A stretch of DNA of 64,000 nt from Planctomycetaceae bacterium (GCA_021371965.1 JAJFVE010000113.1:1-64000); one strand, 5' to 3'. Positions 35,801 to 44,832 are shown, numbered from the stretch's first letter. Notes: generated by a model not told the origin, from the letters alone. Translations and numbers: made by a program.

Positions 35801-38800
35801 CTGGAACTCGTCGCACTCGACTCCGGGCAGCTCCTGCGAACCTTGGTGAGCGCCCGAGGCGCGATCGAAGACGTCGACGAAGACGCTGGTGGCGTCCATC
35901 GGGTAATCGTCCGAGCGCCCGCGCATTCCCGAGACCACGAACAATCGCCCGCCCATTTCGTGCATGTCATAGATAGGGCAGATTCGCCCCGTCGTGCCCA
36001 AACGCGGCAGTGGATAGACGGTCTCGCGACCCGTGGCGGCGTCGAAACCGACCAGCTCGCCCGGCGAGCGGGCGTACAAACTGGCGGCGGTGGCGGACAG
36101 TCCGGCCGCGGCGGCGCCGTAGCGGCCGATGGGGCCTAAGTCGGCGATGCGTTTCGTTGCGGCCAGCGGGTCGCCGCCGGCGTAGAGCTGCAGACGCGGG
36201 TGGAATAGATTATCGACGTACTGAACGCCGCGCGGGCCGAAGTCGATTTCCCTCGGCCAGCCGTCCTGCGTCGGCAGAAAACGGCGAACCTCCATCAAGC
36301 GGCCGCTGTGGGCGTCGACGATCATCTCGGCGGGTCGAAAGCCGGTCTCACCGTTGAGGACGCCATTCCAGTACAGCCCCAGCGTGAGGGCAGCGGCATC
36401 CTCAGTCCGCACGCGGGCGATGCGGAGCGGCTGGCCGCAGCAGATCGCCGGCACGGCAAAATCCTTGCGCCACAGTTCCTTGCCCGAGGCCAGATCGAAC
36501 GCGGCCACAAAGCCCGCACGGGAGGCCTCGGCGACCATTGCGATATCGCCGCCGGCGTCGAAGTAATCGACGGCGAAGCCCGGCCGGGCTGTCCAACGCA
36601 TAGCGCCGCCGGCCAGATCGATGGCGGTCAGGTCGCGGCCGTCCGACAGCAAAAGTGAGCCGCCGGCGTAGCAGGCGGCGCTGGGTCGCATCGCCAGCGT
36701 CTGTTGCCAGGCGACGGCAGGCGAGGGCGTCCTCTTTATACACGTGACGGTTCGCCCCGAGAGCACGCAGAACGTGTCCTGCGGCTGGGCGGGCGGCGGG
36801 CAGACGAGCGTCGGGCAGGCCGCCGGCAGCGACCAGGCCTTCTTCAGCGGCAGCTGCAGCGGGCCGGCCGCCGGGGCCGCCGGCGCCGCCACGGGCGCGG
36901 CGGGTGCGGGCACAAGATCCAGCACCGTGCCGGCGTCGAGCAGCAAGTGTGCGGCCGCGCCGGACTCCAGCGGCAGTTTCTCGATGACCGCCCCATCGGC
37001 CTGCGAGAGACGCCAGAGCGTCTCGTCCGAGAGCATGAGGATGTCGGTTCCGCAGGCGAGGGCCTGGTTGATCGGACCGTCGTAGCGGCGGTGCCAGAGC
37101 TCGCGGCCGCTGGCGAGATCCAGGGCGCTGAGTTCACGTTCGTTGTGGGCGATGACCTTGCCGGCAACGACACAGACGAGTTCATCGGAAGCCGTCAGGA
37201 CGCTCTGCCAGAGAAGCTTTCCGCCGGCTGCACTGAGGGCGATGACGCCGCTGTGATCGCGCGGGGCCAGGATCACCTTGTCGCCGACGATTGTGACCCC
37301 GGCTCCCTGGCGGCGGAACTGCACCAGGCTTCGCCCGGACTGATCGGCGGGCGGGTAGGTCCAGATCCAGTCGATGGCCCCGTCGCGGGCGTCGCAGCGG
37401 GCGACGATGCCGAAATTCGTCGAGCAGTACAGCCACCCATCGTGCAGGGTGAGGGGCCGGCCTTCCTGGGCCAGTTCCACCAGGCGCATATTGGGCTGGG
37501 CCTGGCTGCCCAGGAGTTTCTTCCAGATCATGCGCCCGTCGACGGTGTCGAGGCACGTCAGCCAGACCGCTGCGGCTGCCTGCTGCTGTTGGGGCTGCAT
37601 GGCGGCGGCGGGCATGGCCATCACGTAGACGTGCCCGGCTGCGGCGATCGGGGCGTTGAGCGGTTGAAGGTCGGTCCACTCGGGGCGGCCGGCCGTGGAC
37701 CAGAGCATGTCGCCGCTGCGAACGTCGAAGGCGGCGACGGCCTTGCGCGCCGCGGGGTTGGGATTGTCCTCAACGAGTGCGAAGAAGCACGCCCCCGCGG
37801 GTCCTTGGCCCACAGCGGAGGATCGCCCATCCCGCAGGGCCGGCGTTCTTCGCGCGGGCCTGGCCCAGTCAGGCAGCACAGGGCTCAGGGCGCGGCGGGC
37901 GCCGTATCCCGGCGGCGCGCTGCGGGTCCATGCGGGGGAGGCCTTTGCGGCGTCATATCGTGCCGCCAGCGTCGGCCCACTGATCAGCAGCGGTGCGCCC
38001 GGCGCGGCCAGACTTTCCACGCAAGTAACAGCCCACGGGCCCAGCGTTGCCGGAAGGGTCGAGCTCTCGTAGAAGTTCTCTGCCCAGGCCTGATCGGCCG
38101 GTATCTCGATTCGCCGCGGCACCAGGGTCTTCAGCAGTTTGGCCGCTTGGGCAGGGGCTGTCGCGGCCGCCAGGAGTTCTTTCTTCACAACCGCCGCAGT
38201 CGCCCTGCCGCCGCGCCAGGGAAGGTCGGCCGAATCCGGCACGGCCGCCATTGCCTGCCGCAAGGCCTCGATCGAGTCGCCCTCGCCGGCCAGACATAGC
38301 CACAAGCCAACGTGGGCAGCCGGTCGCACATCGCCGTCCGCGGCGAACTGGGTGAGGTCTTCAAATGTCCGCAGGGCCCAGTCGCGCTGTCCCCGCCGCA
38401 TGGCCCGCTCGGCCAGATCGAACAGGACATGGTGCACGTTGGCCGCCCATGAGTACCGGCGGAAAAGCCGCATCGCCTCGTCAAGGTCGCCACTGGCGGC
38501 TACGGCGGCGGCCGTGGTTGCCGCCGCACGCTGTTGGCTCTGCCGCAAGCGTTCGAGGACGGCCGGCGGCGACGCCATGAGCGTGCGCTCGACCACGCGG
38601 CGGTAGGGTATATAGGGCGGTTCTTTGGTCTTGGGAAACGCTCCGATAGACTCGCACATGTCCAGGATGTTCTGCAGGGCCGCGGCGTCGAGGGCCGCAT
38701 CGCCCGGCGCCTCGCGGCGGATTGCCTCCCACCGCATCTCCAGTTCGATGTCGCGGGGGTAGTCCTGCACGAGGATCATGGACGTGCGAAGGCTCGTGGC

Positions 38801-39559
38801 CTGGTCGACGTTGCCCTGGGCCTCCCAGATATCGGCGGCCTGCGACAGATGCCCCGCCGACTGCAGCAGCGAGGCCCGCGTGAGCTTCCAGTTCTGATCG
38901 GCGCCGGGGCGCGAAGCGTTCTGCTCAAAGAAGTGCAGTGCCTGCTCGTAGTCGCGGTTCTCGATCAGCATCGCCATGCGGTATTGCCAGTAAAAGTTCA
39001 TGGCCGGGTGCGTGTCGGGCACCCCTCCGCGCAGCGACTGGAGCCCCTTGAGGGCGTACTGCTGCCATGCGCCGGCCCCGGAGTACGCGTACGGCTGATT
39101 CGTCGGCGTGTGGGCGAGGATCTGCTGGTACGCCTCGGCCTGAAGGTCTTTACGGCCGTTGTACGCGGCGATCATCTGCTTGTAGGCGTCATTGGCTCGC
39201 GGCAGGTCGCCGAGATTGCGGTACGCCTGCGCAATGCCGCGCCAGGCGTCGACGTGCTTTGCCGTATCGGCGGGAAAGTGCTGGATCATCGCCTTGAACA
39301 GCTCGGCCAGGCGGAGGTTCATGATCTGTCCGCCGGCCTGGCTGAGCGATTTATTGTCCTGGATCTCTTTGTTCCAGGCGGTCTGGTTGGCGGCGAGGGT
39401 AGCGTCCCACGTCGGCTGCCAGATGGGCGTGAAGGCGATCCACTGCGGAGGGACATTCTCCATTGCCCGCGGCGGCGGCGGCTGGGCCTCTTGAGCGGCC
39501 AGCGCCGGGGCGATGCCCAGGATCAGGCCGACGGCGAAGCTCATAGCGGGGGCATTCAT
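32837..39559 (-). CDS. Giant exported PQQ-propeller/LamG protein
   Basis: The 2240-residue protein has a signal peptide with likely cleavage after APALA (about residue 22). An N-terminal TPR-like helical region (about 60-470) is followed by a PQQ/BamB-like beta propeller (about 570-1190) with repeated DxxxGxxxW segments such as FDVRSGDMLW. A CBM9-like domain follows (about 1300-1430, starting AVDGDLSDWKAL). A LamG/concanavalin-like domain lies at about 1780-1955, with the signature GLDDVRLYERALS as CLDDVRLYERAL. ATG 39559 is chosen over an in-frame upstream start because the signal peptide begins there. It is translated 3 bases upstream of the WD40 giant and probably works with it outside the cytoplasm. 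Confidence 0.85.
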   Translation of the reverse strand: MNAPAMSFAVGLILGIAPALAAQEAQPPPPRAMENVPPQWIAFTPIWQPTWDATLAANQTAWNKEIQDNKSLSQAGGQIMNLRLAELFKAMIQHFPADTAKHVDAWRGIAQAYRNLGDLPRANDAYKQMIAAYNGRKDLQAEAYQQILAHTPTNQPYAYSGAGAWQQYALKGLQSLRGGVPDTHPAMNFYWQYRMAMLIENRDYEQALHFFEQNASRPGADQNWKLTRASLLQSAGHLSQAADIWEAQGNVDQATSLRTSMILVQDYPRDIELEMRWEAIRREAPGDAALDAAALQNILDMCESIGAFPKTKEPPYIPYRRVVERTLMASPPAVLERLRQSQQRAAATTAAAVAASGDLDEAMRLFRRYSWAANVHHVLFDLAERAMRRGQRDWALRTFEDLTQFAADGDVRPAAHVGLWLCLAGEGDSIEALRQAMAAVPDSADLPWRGGRATAAVVKKELLAAATAPAQAAKLLKTLVPRRIEIPADQAWAENFYESSTLPATLGPWAVTCVESLAAPGAPLLISGPTLAARYDAAKASPAWTRSAPPGYGARRALSPVLPDWARPARRTPALRDGRSSAVGQGPAGACFFALVEDNPNPAARKAVAAFDVRSGDMLWSTAGRPEWTDLQPLNAPIAAAGHVYVMAMPAAAMQPQQQQAAAAVWLTCLDTVDGRMIWKKLLGSQAQPNMRLVELAQEGRPLTLHDGWLYCSTNFGIVARCDARDGAIDWIWTYPPADQSGRSLVQFRRQGAGVTIVGDKVILAPRDHSGVIALSAAGGKLLWQSVLTASDELVCVVAGKVIAHNERELSALDLASGRELWHRRYDGPINQALACGTDILMLSDETLWRLSQADGAVIEKLPLESGAAAHLLLDAGTVLDLVPAPAAPVAAPAAPAAGPLQLPLKKAWSLPAACPTLVCPPPAQPQDTFCVLSGRTVTCIKRTPSPAVAWQQTLAMRPSAACYAGGSLLLSDGRDLTAIDLAGGAMRWTARPGFAVDYFDAGGDIAMVAEASRAGFVAAFDLASGKELWRKDFAVPAICCGQPLRIARVRTEDAAALTLGLYWNGVLNGETGFRPAEMIVDAHSGRLMEVRRFLPTQDGWPREIDFGPRGVQYVDNLFHPRLQLYAGGDPLAATKRIADLGPIGRYGAAAAGLSATAASLYARSPGELVGFDAATGRETVYPLPRLGTTGRICPIYDMHEMGGRLFVVSGMRGRSDDYPMDATSVFVDVFDRASGAHQGSQELPGVECDEFQRIGYDTQAELLDDGLIITTRDGVHVFVPAPAAPPAADIVLPASNIPIAVDGDLSDWKALAPLPMTGGSGTVKLAHDNRRLLMCIASPDRRRTAMQGAGMFDGGHGIEVAMQWAGQKYRWLIGADATGRAIARDASGQAALDMQVAAAGGAYELAIPLPPRDSLAAKPERVELSVSIRGASCTLSWSGPNGSPQPVVLQPFAPGGQAAAQEIAKALGPMAQWPARGTRASAGRFLSQWIYIAPGPRPTSLAVGLLAGGHWRHVSLHDVAVPPAPPTWAQRNFLPWWAGPVPIQGQWIEVRVPLGILDLEDKPIEGLAFRQEGPGRVLWDSTTLIWPTGQRVILEDDLPPGSAGGQWTWAAELKHSGAKSHEGTAPQTPEQVQTHSVIFSTPIADHLAAAPRKAVLSQWVYIDPARVPTTMALHLSDGRAWQCIVWGGADTGALPLPPAGAWQELRAPLDQMNLCDRPLTGIAFDQGDGRVFWGAATLLVDGKSYPVVSDVTPQTAPAGAWRPGRSAFIGGVTAADGKSGKGARFDGRTGCIAMLDCAALHSPQVSVEGWVQLDPFTAQPQWLVSKNEASDDSLGYDLAVINGRLRGRVFIPGAARSVVATSAEAVMQAGRWQHVAMTWDAATLTIYVDGQPLKIAPEQGVPAEPRTMGPTPLFIGRRGAAGQGYLAGCLDDVRLYERALSAAGVQSIYQGPGRPLPRALRQALVMEWTFDDVLPAPADAQWQWLTQAGRKAHTLKDGAGGCVHMADALAAPITGHLPIDREAAVAALVKNLPALRGGSIAARMGDLLWRLQGGAVPQQGEQDEAAAVRDWQIVGGFHNNPANHSGFLQLWEPELKSFDRTERYGVWPAEGGPCQWRLLRSRGPYVNLLGETSFHQMICAVAVCWVYVPQPRHVRFDVGCAESIDVRVNRRLVHMARGRTSVSPRDTAADAMLPAGWSEIMIKVGQGTGPAFGFYFEIRDALSGQAVEGLELATQPPQE

Positions 39560-39569
39560 CTCGCGTCCA

Positions 39570-39575
39570 ATTCTA
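39570..39575 (-). promoter_or_regulatory. -10 element close to the start of the PQQ/LamG giant
   Basis: TAGAAT on the minus strand ends 10 bases before ATG 39559, so the leader would be very short or absent. No clear -35 was found. Confidence 0.35.
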
Positions 39576-39718
39576 CACCTGGACGGGCGCCGTGAGGCAG
39601 GATTGCCTGCCAGCCCTTCGAGGCTTCTGTGGCGGGGGCCCGAGGACACCAACCGCGGGCATTTGCTTCTGCGATATTCAACCCGAGCCGCAGCGGCGCG
39701 GCAACGACAAAGATTCGT

Positions 39719-40273
39719 CTAGGCTTCCTGGAACTTCTCGCTGGTGAAGAGATAGACCTGCGTGCCTCCGTCGCGCCAGGCGCCGGCGGGCAGTCCGGCC
39801 TTGTGCATGCAGCAGTTGTCCAGGAACTCCCTGGCCGACCAGCCCATGTCCGTGGCGACCTCGGGCAGAAAGCACCCGGCGTAGCCGCCGCGGATAATGT
39901 AGATGCCGTGCACGCCCACCGTCAGGGCCGCTGGATCGTCCGTCAGCTCCAGCGGTGAGAGCACCGAGACCTCCACACTCAACTGGTCCAGTTCGGACGG
40001 CGTGATCGGGTCGTCGTAAAAGCGCGGGTCCTGCGTGGCCGCGGCCAGGGCCATCTCGCAGATCATGCGTCCCAGCGGCGCGCGGGGCTGAAACGTGCCG
40101 ATGCATCCGCGCAGGTGCGGGCCGTTCTTGAGCGTGACAAAGCACCCGCGGGTCTGCGCCAGGATGCCCTCGTCCGTCGAGGGCTTGATGGGCCCGTTGC
40201 CCCGAACCGCCGCCTCGACGGCTCGGCGAGCCAGCGCCAGCAGCGCCTTTCGCTCGTGTTCTTCGATGGCCAT
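39719..40273 (-). CDS. amrA: AMMECR1-domain protein (AmmeMemoRadiSam system protein A)
   Basis: The 184-residue protein is an AMMECR1-domain protein. It has the conserved LRGCIGTF motif (about 54-61) followed by FQPRAPLGRMICEMALAAATQDPRF, then SVEVSVLSPLE and GYAGCFLPEVA. The family often sits beside Memo and a radical SAM protein in a three-gene system of unclear chemistry. Neither partner is in this window, so it may act alone. A GGGAGAG site precedes ATG 40273. It is divergent from the sigma-factor gene. Confidence 0.88.
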   Translation of the reverse strand: MAIEEHERKALLALARRAVEAAVRGNGPIKPSTDEGILAQTRGCFVTLKNGPHLRGCIGTFQPRAPLGRMICEMALAAATQDPRFYDDPITPSELDQLSVEVSVLSPLELTDDPAALTVGVHGIYIIRGGYAGCFLPEVATDMGWSAREFLDNCCMHKAGLPAGAWRDGGTQVYLFTSEKFQEA

Positions 40274-40408
40274 AACCGCTCTCCCGTACGGCGGTAATTC
40301 TACCGCGCGGGCAATTCAAGTGGGTCTGTCAATCAGACGACATTGTCTGTGGAGCCGATCGCGGGCCTGGAGGGCCCTGTCCCGCAGGAAGATCAAGAGA
40401 GGAACACT

Positions 40409-41239
40409 ATGTCTGCCACCGCAACGGGCACAATGCTTGGATGGTATCTCGAGCGAATCAAAGACACGCCGCTGTTGACCGCCCAGCAGGAGCGCGACTT
40501 GGCGCGGCGCGTCCGCGACGAGAGCGACGCCTATGCCCGCGAGGAGATGATCCAGGCCAACCTGCGCCTGGTCATCAACATCGCCAAGGAATACTCCAGC
40601 CCCGGCATGACGCTGGCCGACCTGGTGGCCGAGGGCAACCTGGGGCTGCTGCGGGCGGTGGAAGACTTCGACCCCGACGCCGGCGTGCGATTCAGCACCT
40701 ACGCCGCATGGTGGATCAAGCAGTCCATCAAGCGAGCCCTCATCAACGCCGGACAGCCCATCCACATCCCGGCGTATCTGGCCAAGCTCATCAGCAAATG
40801 GCGGCGCACGTCGCGGCGGCTCGAGGCGAGCTTCGGCCGCCAGCCCACGCTGGAAGAGATGGCTGCGACACTGCGGATTTCGTCCAGGAAGGCCCAGATC
40901 GTGCAGCAGGGTCTCACGGCCGTCACGACTCCGGGCCAATCGGCCGGCGACGAATCGCAGACCCTGGCCGAAATGCTGCCAGACACGCGAGTCGAAAGCC
41001 CCGACCAGAGCCTGCTGGATTCGTCCAATGCGCCGCTGGTCAAGAGTCTGCTGGCCAGGCTCGACGCCCGCGAGCGGCGCATCCTCGAGCTGCGGTTCGG
41101 CCTGGGCAAGAGCGAGGAGTCTCCGCAACTGACGTACAAGGAGATCGGCCGCCTGATCGGCCTGACGCGCGAACGCGTGCGGCAACTCGAGCGCCAGGCG
41201 CTGCAGCGATTGCGGGCGCTGGCACAGGAAGTCATCTAG
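40409..41239 (+). CDS. RNA polymerase sigma-70 family factor (group 2 type)
   Basis: The 276-residue protein has region 1.2 (YLERIKDTPLLT), region 2 with ANLRLVINIAKEY and FSTYAAWWIKQSIKRAL, region 3 (FGRQPTLEEMA) and region 4.2 (LTRERVRQLERQALQRLR). Region 1.1 is absent, which marks it as an accessory RpoD/RpoS-type factor, not the housekeeping one. It directs RNA polymerase to a promoter subset, with a -10 specificity likely close to the TATAAT-type sites seen around it. AGAGAGGAAC sits just before ATG 40409. Other group 2 roles cannot be told apart from sequence. Confidence 0.92.
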   Translation: MSATATGTMLGWYLERIKDTPLLTAQQERDLARRVRDESDAYAREEMIQANLRLVINIAKEYSSPGMTLADLVAEGNLGLLRAVEDFDPDAGVRFSTYAAWWIKQSIKRALINAGQPIHIPAYLAKLISKWRRTSRRLEASFGRQPTLEEMAATLRISSRKAQIVQQGLTAVTTPGQSAGDESQTLAEMLPDTRVESPDQSLLDSSNAPLVKSLLARLDARERRILELRFGLGKSEESPQLTYKEIGRLIGLTRERVRQLERQALQRLRALAQEVI

Positions 41240-41261
41240 CGAATGGATGACTATCGATCTG

Positions 41262-41400
41262 TCTGGCTGCTATCTGGGTTGTGGTTTGTTTCTTTGGTCA
41301 TTGGGGTCTTGAGGATTGTTTGTGATTCGGTGCTTGGGCTTTGGGATTTCCCGACCGGCGATTGCCAATCTTTGATTTCGGATCATTTCGGATTACGCCC
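41262..41400. other. G/T-rich intergenic stretch
   Basis: The plus strand is strongly enriched in G and T, with irregular TTTGGT, TTGGGG, GATTTGG-like units over about 140 bases. A frame runs through it but its composition is not protein-like. It lies between the sigma-factor gene and the LTA-synthase-like gene. Confidence 0.45.
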
Positions 41401-41410
41401 TGCGACACAC

Positions 41411-41439
41411 TTCATGTCTGCCTCGCCGGCGGATAGAAT
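41411..41439 (+). promoter_or_regulatory. Candidate promoter for the LTA-synthase-like gene
   Basis: TTCATG (41411-41416) and TAGAAT (41434-41439) are 17 bases apart, about 58 bases upstream of the start codon. Confidence 0.35.
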
Positions 41440-41497
41440 AGCACTGCGCCTGGGGTGGTGAGTTCGGGGCAGAGTTATCCTTATTTCCGGAGCGGCG

Positions 41498-43633
41498 ATG
41501 AGTGAGATCGTGAAACCTGATGGCAAGGAGGCTCCTGCCGGCGGCCGCGCGCGGCGGCTGGGGCGGATGCTGCTGGACCATCGCCTTCGCGCTATCTGGG
41601 TGGTGCTGGTATTCGGGTTGCTGCTGTTCAGCGTGTCGCGACTGGCGCTGTTCCTGGCGCGGTCGGGTCAGATCGATCTGCCGCCGGCGACGTGGGCATG
41701 GTGCTTCGCCTTGGGGGTTCGCTACGACCTGATGGCGCTGGGGTACGTGCTGCTGCCACTGGTGCTCGTGCTTTCGACCGTCCGCGACGAGACGCTGAAG
41801 CGAGACTGGTTCCGGCGGCTGGTGACCGGGTACGTCACCTTCGTGGTGGTGCTGGGCATCTTTGAGGAGATTGTCGGCGGGTACGTATTCCTGTACGAAG
41901 GCACGCGCCCGGACTGGATGCTGGGCTACCTGCGGCACCCCCACACGATTATCTCGCACATCTACAACGAGTACCCGCTGTGGCTGGTGTTGACGTTTAC
42001 CGTGGCGATGAACTACGCCGTATACGTGGTCCTGCGCAAGGTGCTCTGGCTGGGCCGCCCGCCGCAGGGCAGCAAGTGGCGGCGGGTGGTGCAGCCGATC
42101 ACTTTGTCCGCGATGTGCCTGCTGGCCGTTCACGGGACGTTCACCTTCCAGCCCCTGCGCAAGGGCGCGGCGTTCATCACCGCCAACAACATGGCCTGCC
42201 AGTTGACGATGAACAACTTCTTCACCATCGCCGACGCGGCCAAATACTGGCTCACCGAAGGCAACAGCGACTACGACGACTACGCCTACCCCGACATCGA
42301 CGAGTCGCGCCGCGTCGTGCGGGACATGCTCTATCAGAACCAGGACACGCACATCGCCGGACCGGTCCTGTGGCGCACGACCCACACCGGCCGACCGCTG
42401 CGGCGCCCCAACGTCGTTATGATTATCATGGAAAGCCAGTCTGGCGAGGCGGTCGGGGCGTACACGGCCGACATGCCCTCAGGCGAGGCCCCCGGCGGGC
42501 AGGACTATCTTCCCAGCTTCACCCCTCGCATGGACGAGATGTGCCGCCAGGGATTGTTCTTCGATCACATGTACGCCGTCGGCCACCGCACCGTTCGCGG
42601 GCTGATCGGCTCGCTCTGCGGCCATCCCGACCTCAAGGGCTCCAGCCTGATGGAACTGCCGCTGGCGCAAGGCAGGTTCCTCACGCTGCCGCAGATTTTC
42701 CGCCAAAGGGGCTACCAGACGATGTTCGTCTACGGCGGCGGGGCCGACTTCGACAACATGCGCAACTTTCTGAGCGGCCCCGGCGGCATCGACCGCGTCG
42801 TCGAGCGCCTGCACATGGACCAGACCAAGGTCCCGGGCAACTGGGACGACAACGCCTGGGGCCTGCCCGACGAGGTCGCGCTGGACAAGGCCGTCGAGGA
42901 GTTCACGGAGCTGGACAAGCGCGGCCAACCGTTTTTTGGGGGGATCCTGACGATCTCGAATCACGACCCGTACCGGATCCCGCCCGGGCGCGTCCGGGCT
43001 CTGCGGGGCACGAGCGTAGAAATTCGCCGCCTCAACGCCTACCTCTACGCCGATTGGGCGCTGGGTCGGTTCTTTGACCAGGCCGCCAAAACCCGCTGGT
43101 ACAAGAACACGCTGTTCGTGTTGGTCGCCGACCACGGCCATCCGCCGCTCAACCAGGCCGTCATGCTCGACGTGCCGGGCTTCCGCGTGCCGTGCCTCTT
43201 CTATGCCCCGGGCATGGCGGACCTGGTCAGCCCGCGCCGCGTCAGCACGATCTGCAGCCAGGCGGACGTCCCCATGACGCTGCTGAGCCTGCTCGGCGGC
43301 GACTTCGACCACAGCTTCATGGGGCGCAACGTCCTGGCCCTGCGCGAAGACGAGGGCTGGGCGATGATGCACCGCGGCAATCCCTGCCTGCTGATGGGCC
43401 AGGACGCCCTGGTGCTGCCGCCGCTGCCGCGAGATCCCAGGTTCCCCCTGCCGCTGATGTATCATGTCAAAGATGATCGCATGGACCCCATTGCCCCCGC
43501 GGCCACCGATCCGGTAAAACTGGCTCGCATGCAGGAGATGCTGCTGTCTTATTTTGCTGTTGCTCGCGACGTGTACGTCCAGCAAACTTACCGCATGCCC
43601 GCCGTGCCGACGAGCGGCCCGGCCCAACCGTGA
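41498..43633 (+). CDS. LTA-synthase-like membrane sulfatase-family protein
   Basis: The 711-residue protein has about five membrane helices in residues 30-215, then an extracytoplasmic alkaline-phosphatase-fold domain. Metal-binding motifs are NVVMIIMESQSGE at the start of the domain, a GHRTVRGL segment whose Thr aligns with the LtaS nucleophile, and VADHGHPP late. LtaS-type enzymes move phosphoglycerol or similar groups onto polymers or glycans at the membrane. In a planctomycete the acceptor is unknown. A GGAGCGG site precedes ATG 41498. apt begins 6 bases after its stop codon. Confidence 0.87.
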   Translation: MSEIVKPDGKEAPAGGRARRLGRMLLDHRLRAIWVVLVFGLLLFSVSRLALFLARSGQIDLPPATWAWCFALGVRYDLMALGYVLLPLVLVLSTVRDETLKRDWFRRLVTGYVTFVVVLGIFEEIVGGYVFLYEGTRPDWMLGYLRHPHTIISHIYNEYPLWLVLTFTVAMNYAVYVVLRKVLWLGRPPQGSKWRRVVQPITLSAMCLLAVHGTFTFQPLRKGAAFITANNMACQLTMNNFFTIADAAKYWLTEGNSDYDDYAYPDIDESRRVVRDMLYQNQDTHIAGPVLWRTTHTGRPLRRPNVVMIIMESQSGEAVGAYTADMPSGEAPGGQDYLPSFTPRMDEMCRQGLFFDHMYAVGHRTVRGLIGSLCGHPDLKGSSLMELPLAQGRFLTLPQIFRQRGYQTMFVYGGGADFDNMRNFLSGPGGIDRVVERLHMDQTKVPGNWDDNAWGLPDEVALDKAVEEFTELDKRGQPFFGGILTISNHDPYRIPPGRVRALRGTSVEIRRLNAYLYADWALGRFFDQAAKTRWYKNTLFVLVADHGHPPLNQAVMLDVPGFRVPCLFYAPGMADLVSPRRVSTICSQADVPMTLLSLLGGDFDHSFMGRNVLALREDEGWAMMHRGNPCLLMGQDALVLPPLPRDPRFPLPLMYHVKDDRMDPIAPAATDPVKLARMQEMLLSYFAVARDVYVQQTYRMPAVPTSGPAQP

Positions 43634-43639
43634 GGCCAC

Positions 43640-44170
43640 ATGCCGATGATCGAACTGGCAAAAGTGATTCGCGACGTCCCGGACTTCCCCAAACCCGGGA
43701 TCATCTTCAAGGACATCACGCCGCTGCTGGCCAGCGCCGAGGCCATGGACCAGTGCATCGGCGACCTGGTGGCGCCCTTCCGCGACAAAGGCATCCGTGC
43801 CGTGGTGGGCATCGAGAGCCGCGGTTTCATTTTCGGCGCCGCCGCCGCCTGCCGGCTCGGTGCGGGATTCGTGCCTATCCGCAAGCCCGGCAAACTCCCG
43901 TCCAAGACCCTGAGCATCAGCTACGAGCTCGAATACGGCACCGACAGCATCGAGATCCATGCCGACGCCCTCGCCCCCGGCGAGCGAGTGCTCATGATGG
44001 ACGACCTGCTGGCCACCGGCGGCACGATGGAGGCCGCCTGCAACCTCGTCGAGAAGCTCGGGGCCCAGATCGTCGGCGTGGCCTTCGTCGTGGAACTGTG
44101 TTTCCTGCCCGGCCGCCAGAAGCTCTCCGGGCGGAACGTCCACTCGCTGATCAAGGTCGCCGGCGAATAA
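43640..44170 (+). CDS. apt: Adenine phosphoribosyltransferase
   Basis: The 176-residue enzyme turns adenine and PRPP into AMP for purine salvage. It has [15 protein letters not shown], the [14 protein letters not shown] block, RKPGKLP and the PRPP-binding motif [14 protein letters not shown] (about 114-127). Length is standard. ATG 43640 is used; ATG 43646 is also possible. It follows the LTA-synthase-like gene by 6 bases. Confidence 0.96.
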   Translation: MPMIELAKVIRDVPDFPKPGIIFKDITPLLASAEAMDQCIGDLVAPFRDKGIRAVVGIESRGFIFGAAAACRLGAGFVPIRKPGKLPSKTLSISYELEYGTDSIEIHADALAPGERVLMMDDLLATGGTMEAACNLVEKLGAQIVGVAFVVELCFLPGRQKLSGRNVHSLIKVAGE

Positions 44171-44186
44171 GCCGCGGCGCTGACCC

Positions 44187-44771
44187 GTGCAGATCTGGGC
44201 AATCTTGATGGTGGCCGCCGGCTTGGGCATGGACGCGATGAGCGTCTCGATGGCTATTGGCGTGCGCTGGCACGGGCGGCGGCAGATATTCCGCCTGGCT
44301 TGGCACATGGGCCTCTTCCAGTTCCTTATGCCTCTGGCCGGGAGCTTTGCCGGTCGCGAGTTGGCGGGGCTGCTCAAAGATGTCGGCGCCTATATCGCTG
44401 CCGTGCTGGTGATTGCCCTGGGCGTCAAGATGCTCTACGAGGCGCTCAAGTCGCATCCCGGCGCCGCGGCGGAGAAGACCGAGCACGCCATCGAGCATGG
44501 GCGCATCGCCAAAGACCCCACGCGTGGATGGTCGCTGATCGCACTGTCGCTGGCCACCAGCGTCGATGCGCTGGTGGTGGGGATCTCCATGGGCCTCAAG
44601 CAGGTCAGCGACGTCGTCTGGCCCTCGGTGGTCATCGGCCTGGTGGCCGGGGCGATGAGCATGTCCGGCACGCTGATCGGGCGCCGGCTGGGTAAAGCGA
44701 TCGGCCGCTATGCCGAGATCGCCGGCGCCTCGGCGCTGATCATCCTCGGCGCGATCTTTCCGTGGATATAA
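44187..44771 (+). CDS. mntP: Manganese efflux pump MntP
   Basis: The 194-residue membrane protein exports Mn2+ and protects against its excess. It has six hydrophobic segments and the paired repeats with GMDAMSVSMAIG (about 14-25) and SVDALVVGISMG (about 129-140), whose Asp residues line the metal path. The GTG 44187 start is the only one that keeps the first segment. It follows apt by 16 bases. Confidence 0.92.
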   Translation: MQIWAILMVAAGLGMDAMSVSMAIGVRWHGRRQIFRLAWHMGLFQFLMPLAGSFAGRELAGLLKDVGAYIAAVLVIALGVKMLYEALKSHPGAAAEKTEHAIEHGRIAKDPTRGWSLIALSLATSVDALVVGISMGLKQVSDVVWPSVVIGLVAGAMSMSGTLIGRRLGKAIGRYAEIAGASALIILGAIFPWI

Positions 44772-44832
44772 GAATTGGCTTTTCATTCGGTTCATGCCCC
44801 ATTACCGGGAGCGTTACAGGCCCCGTGCAGAC

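Noticed and set aside
36704..38299. A 531-residue plus-strand frame opposite the PQQ/LamG gene
   Set aside because: Arginine/glycine-rich composition and no recognisable domain; the minus strand encodes the PQQ propeller.
41243..41461. A 72-residue frame after the sigma factor
   Set aside because: It is a translation of the G/T-rich stretch and not protein-like.
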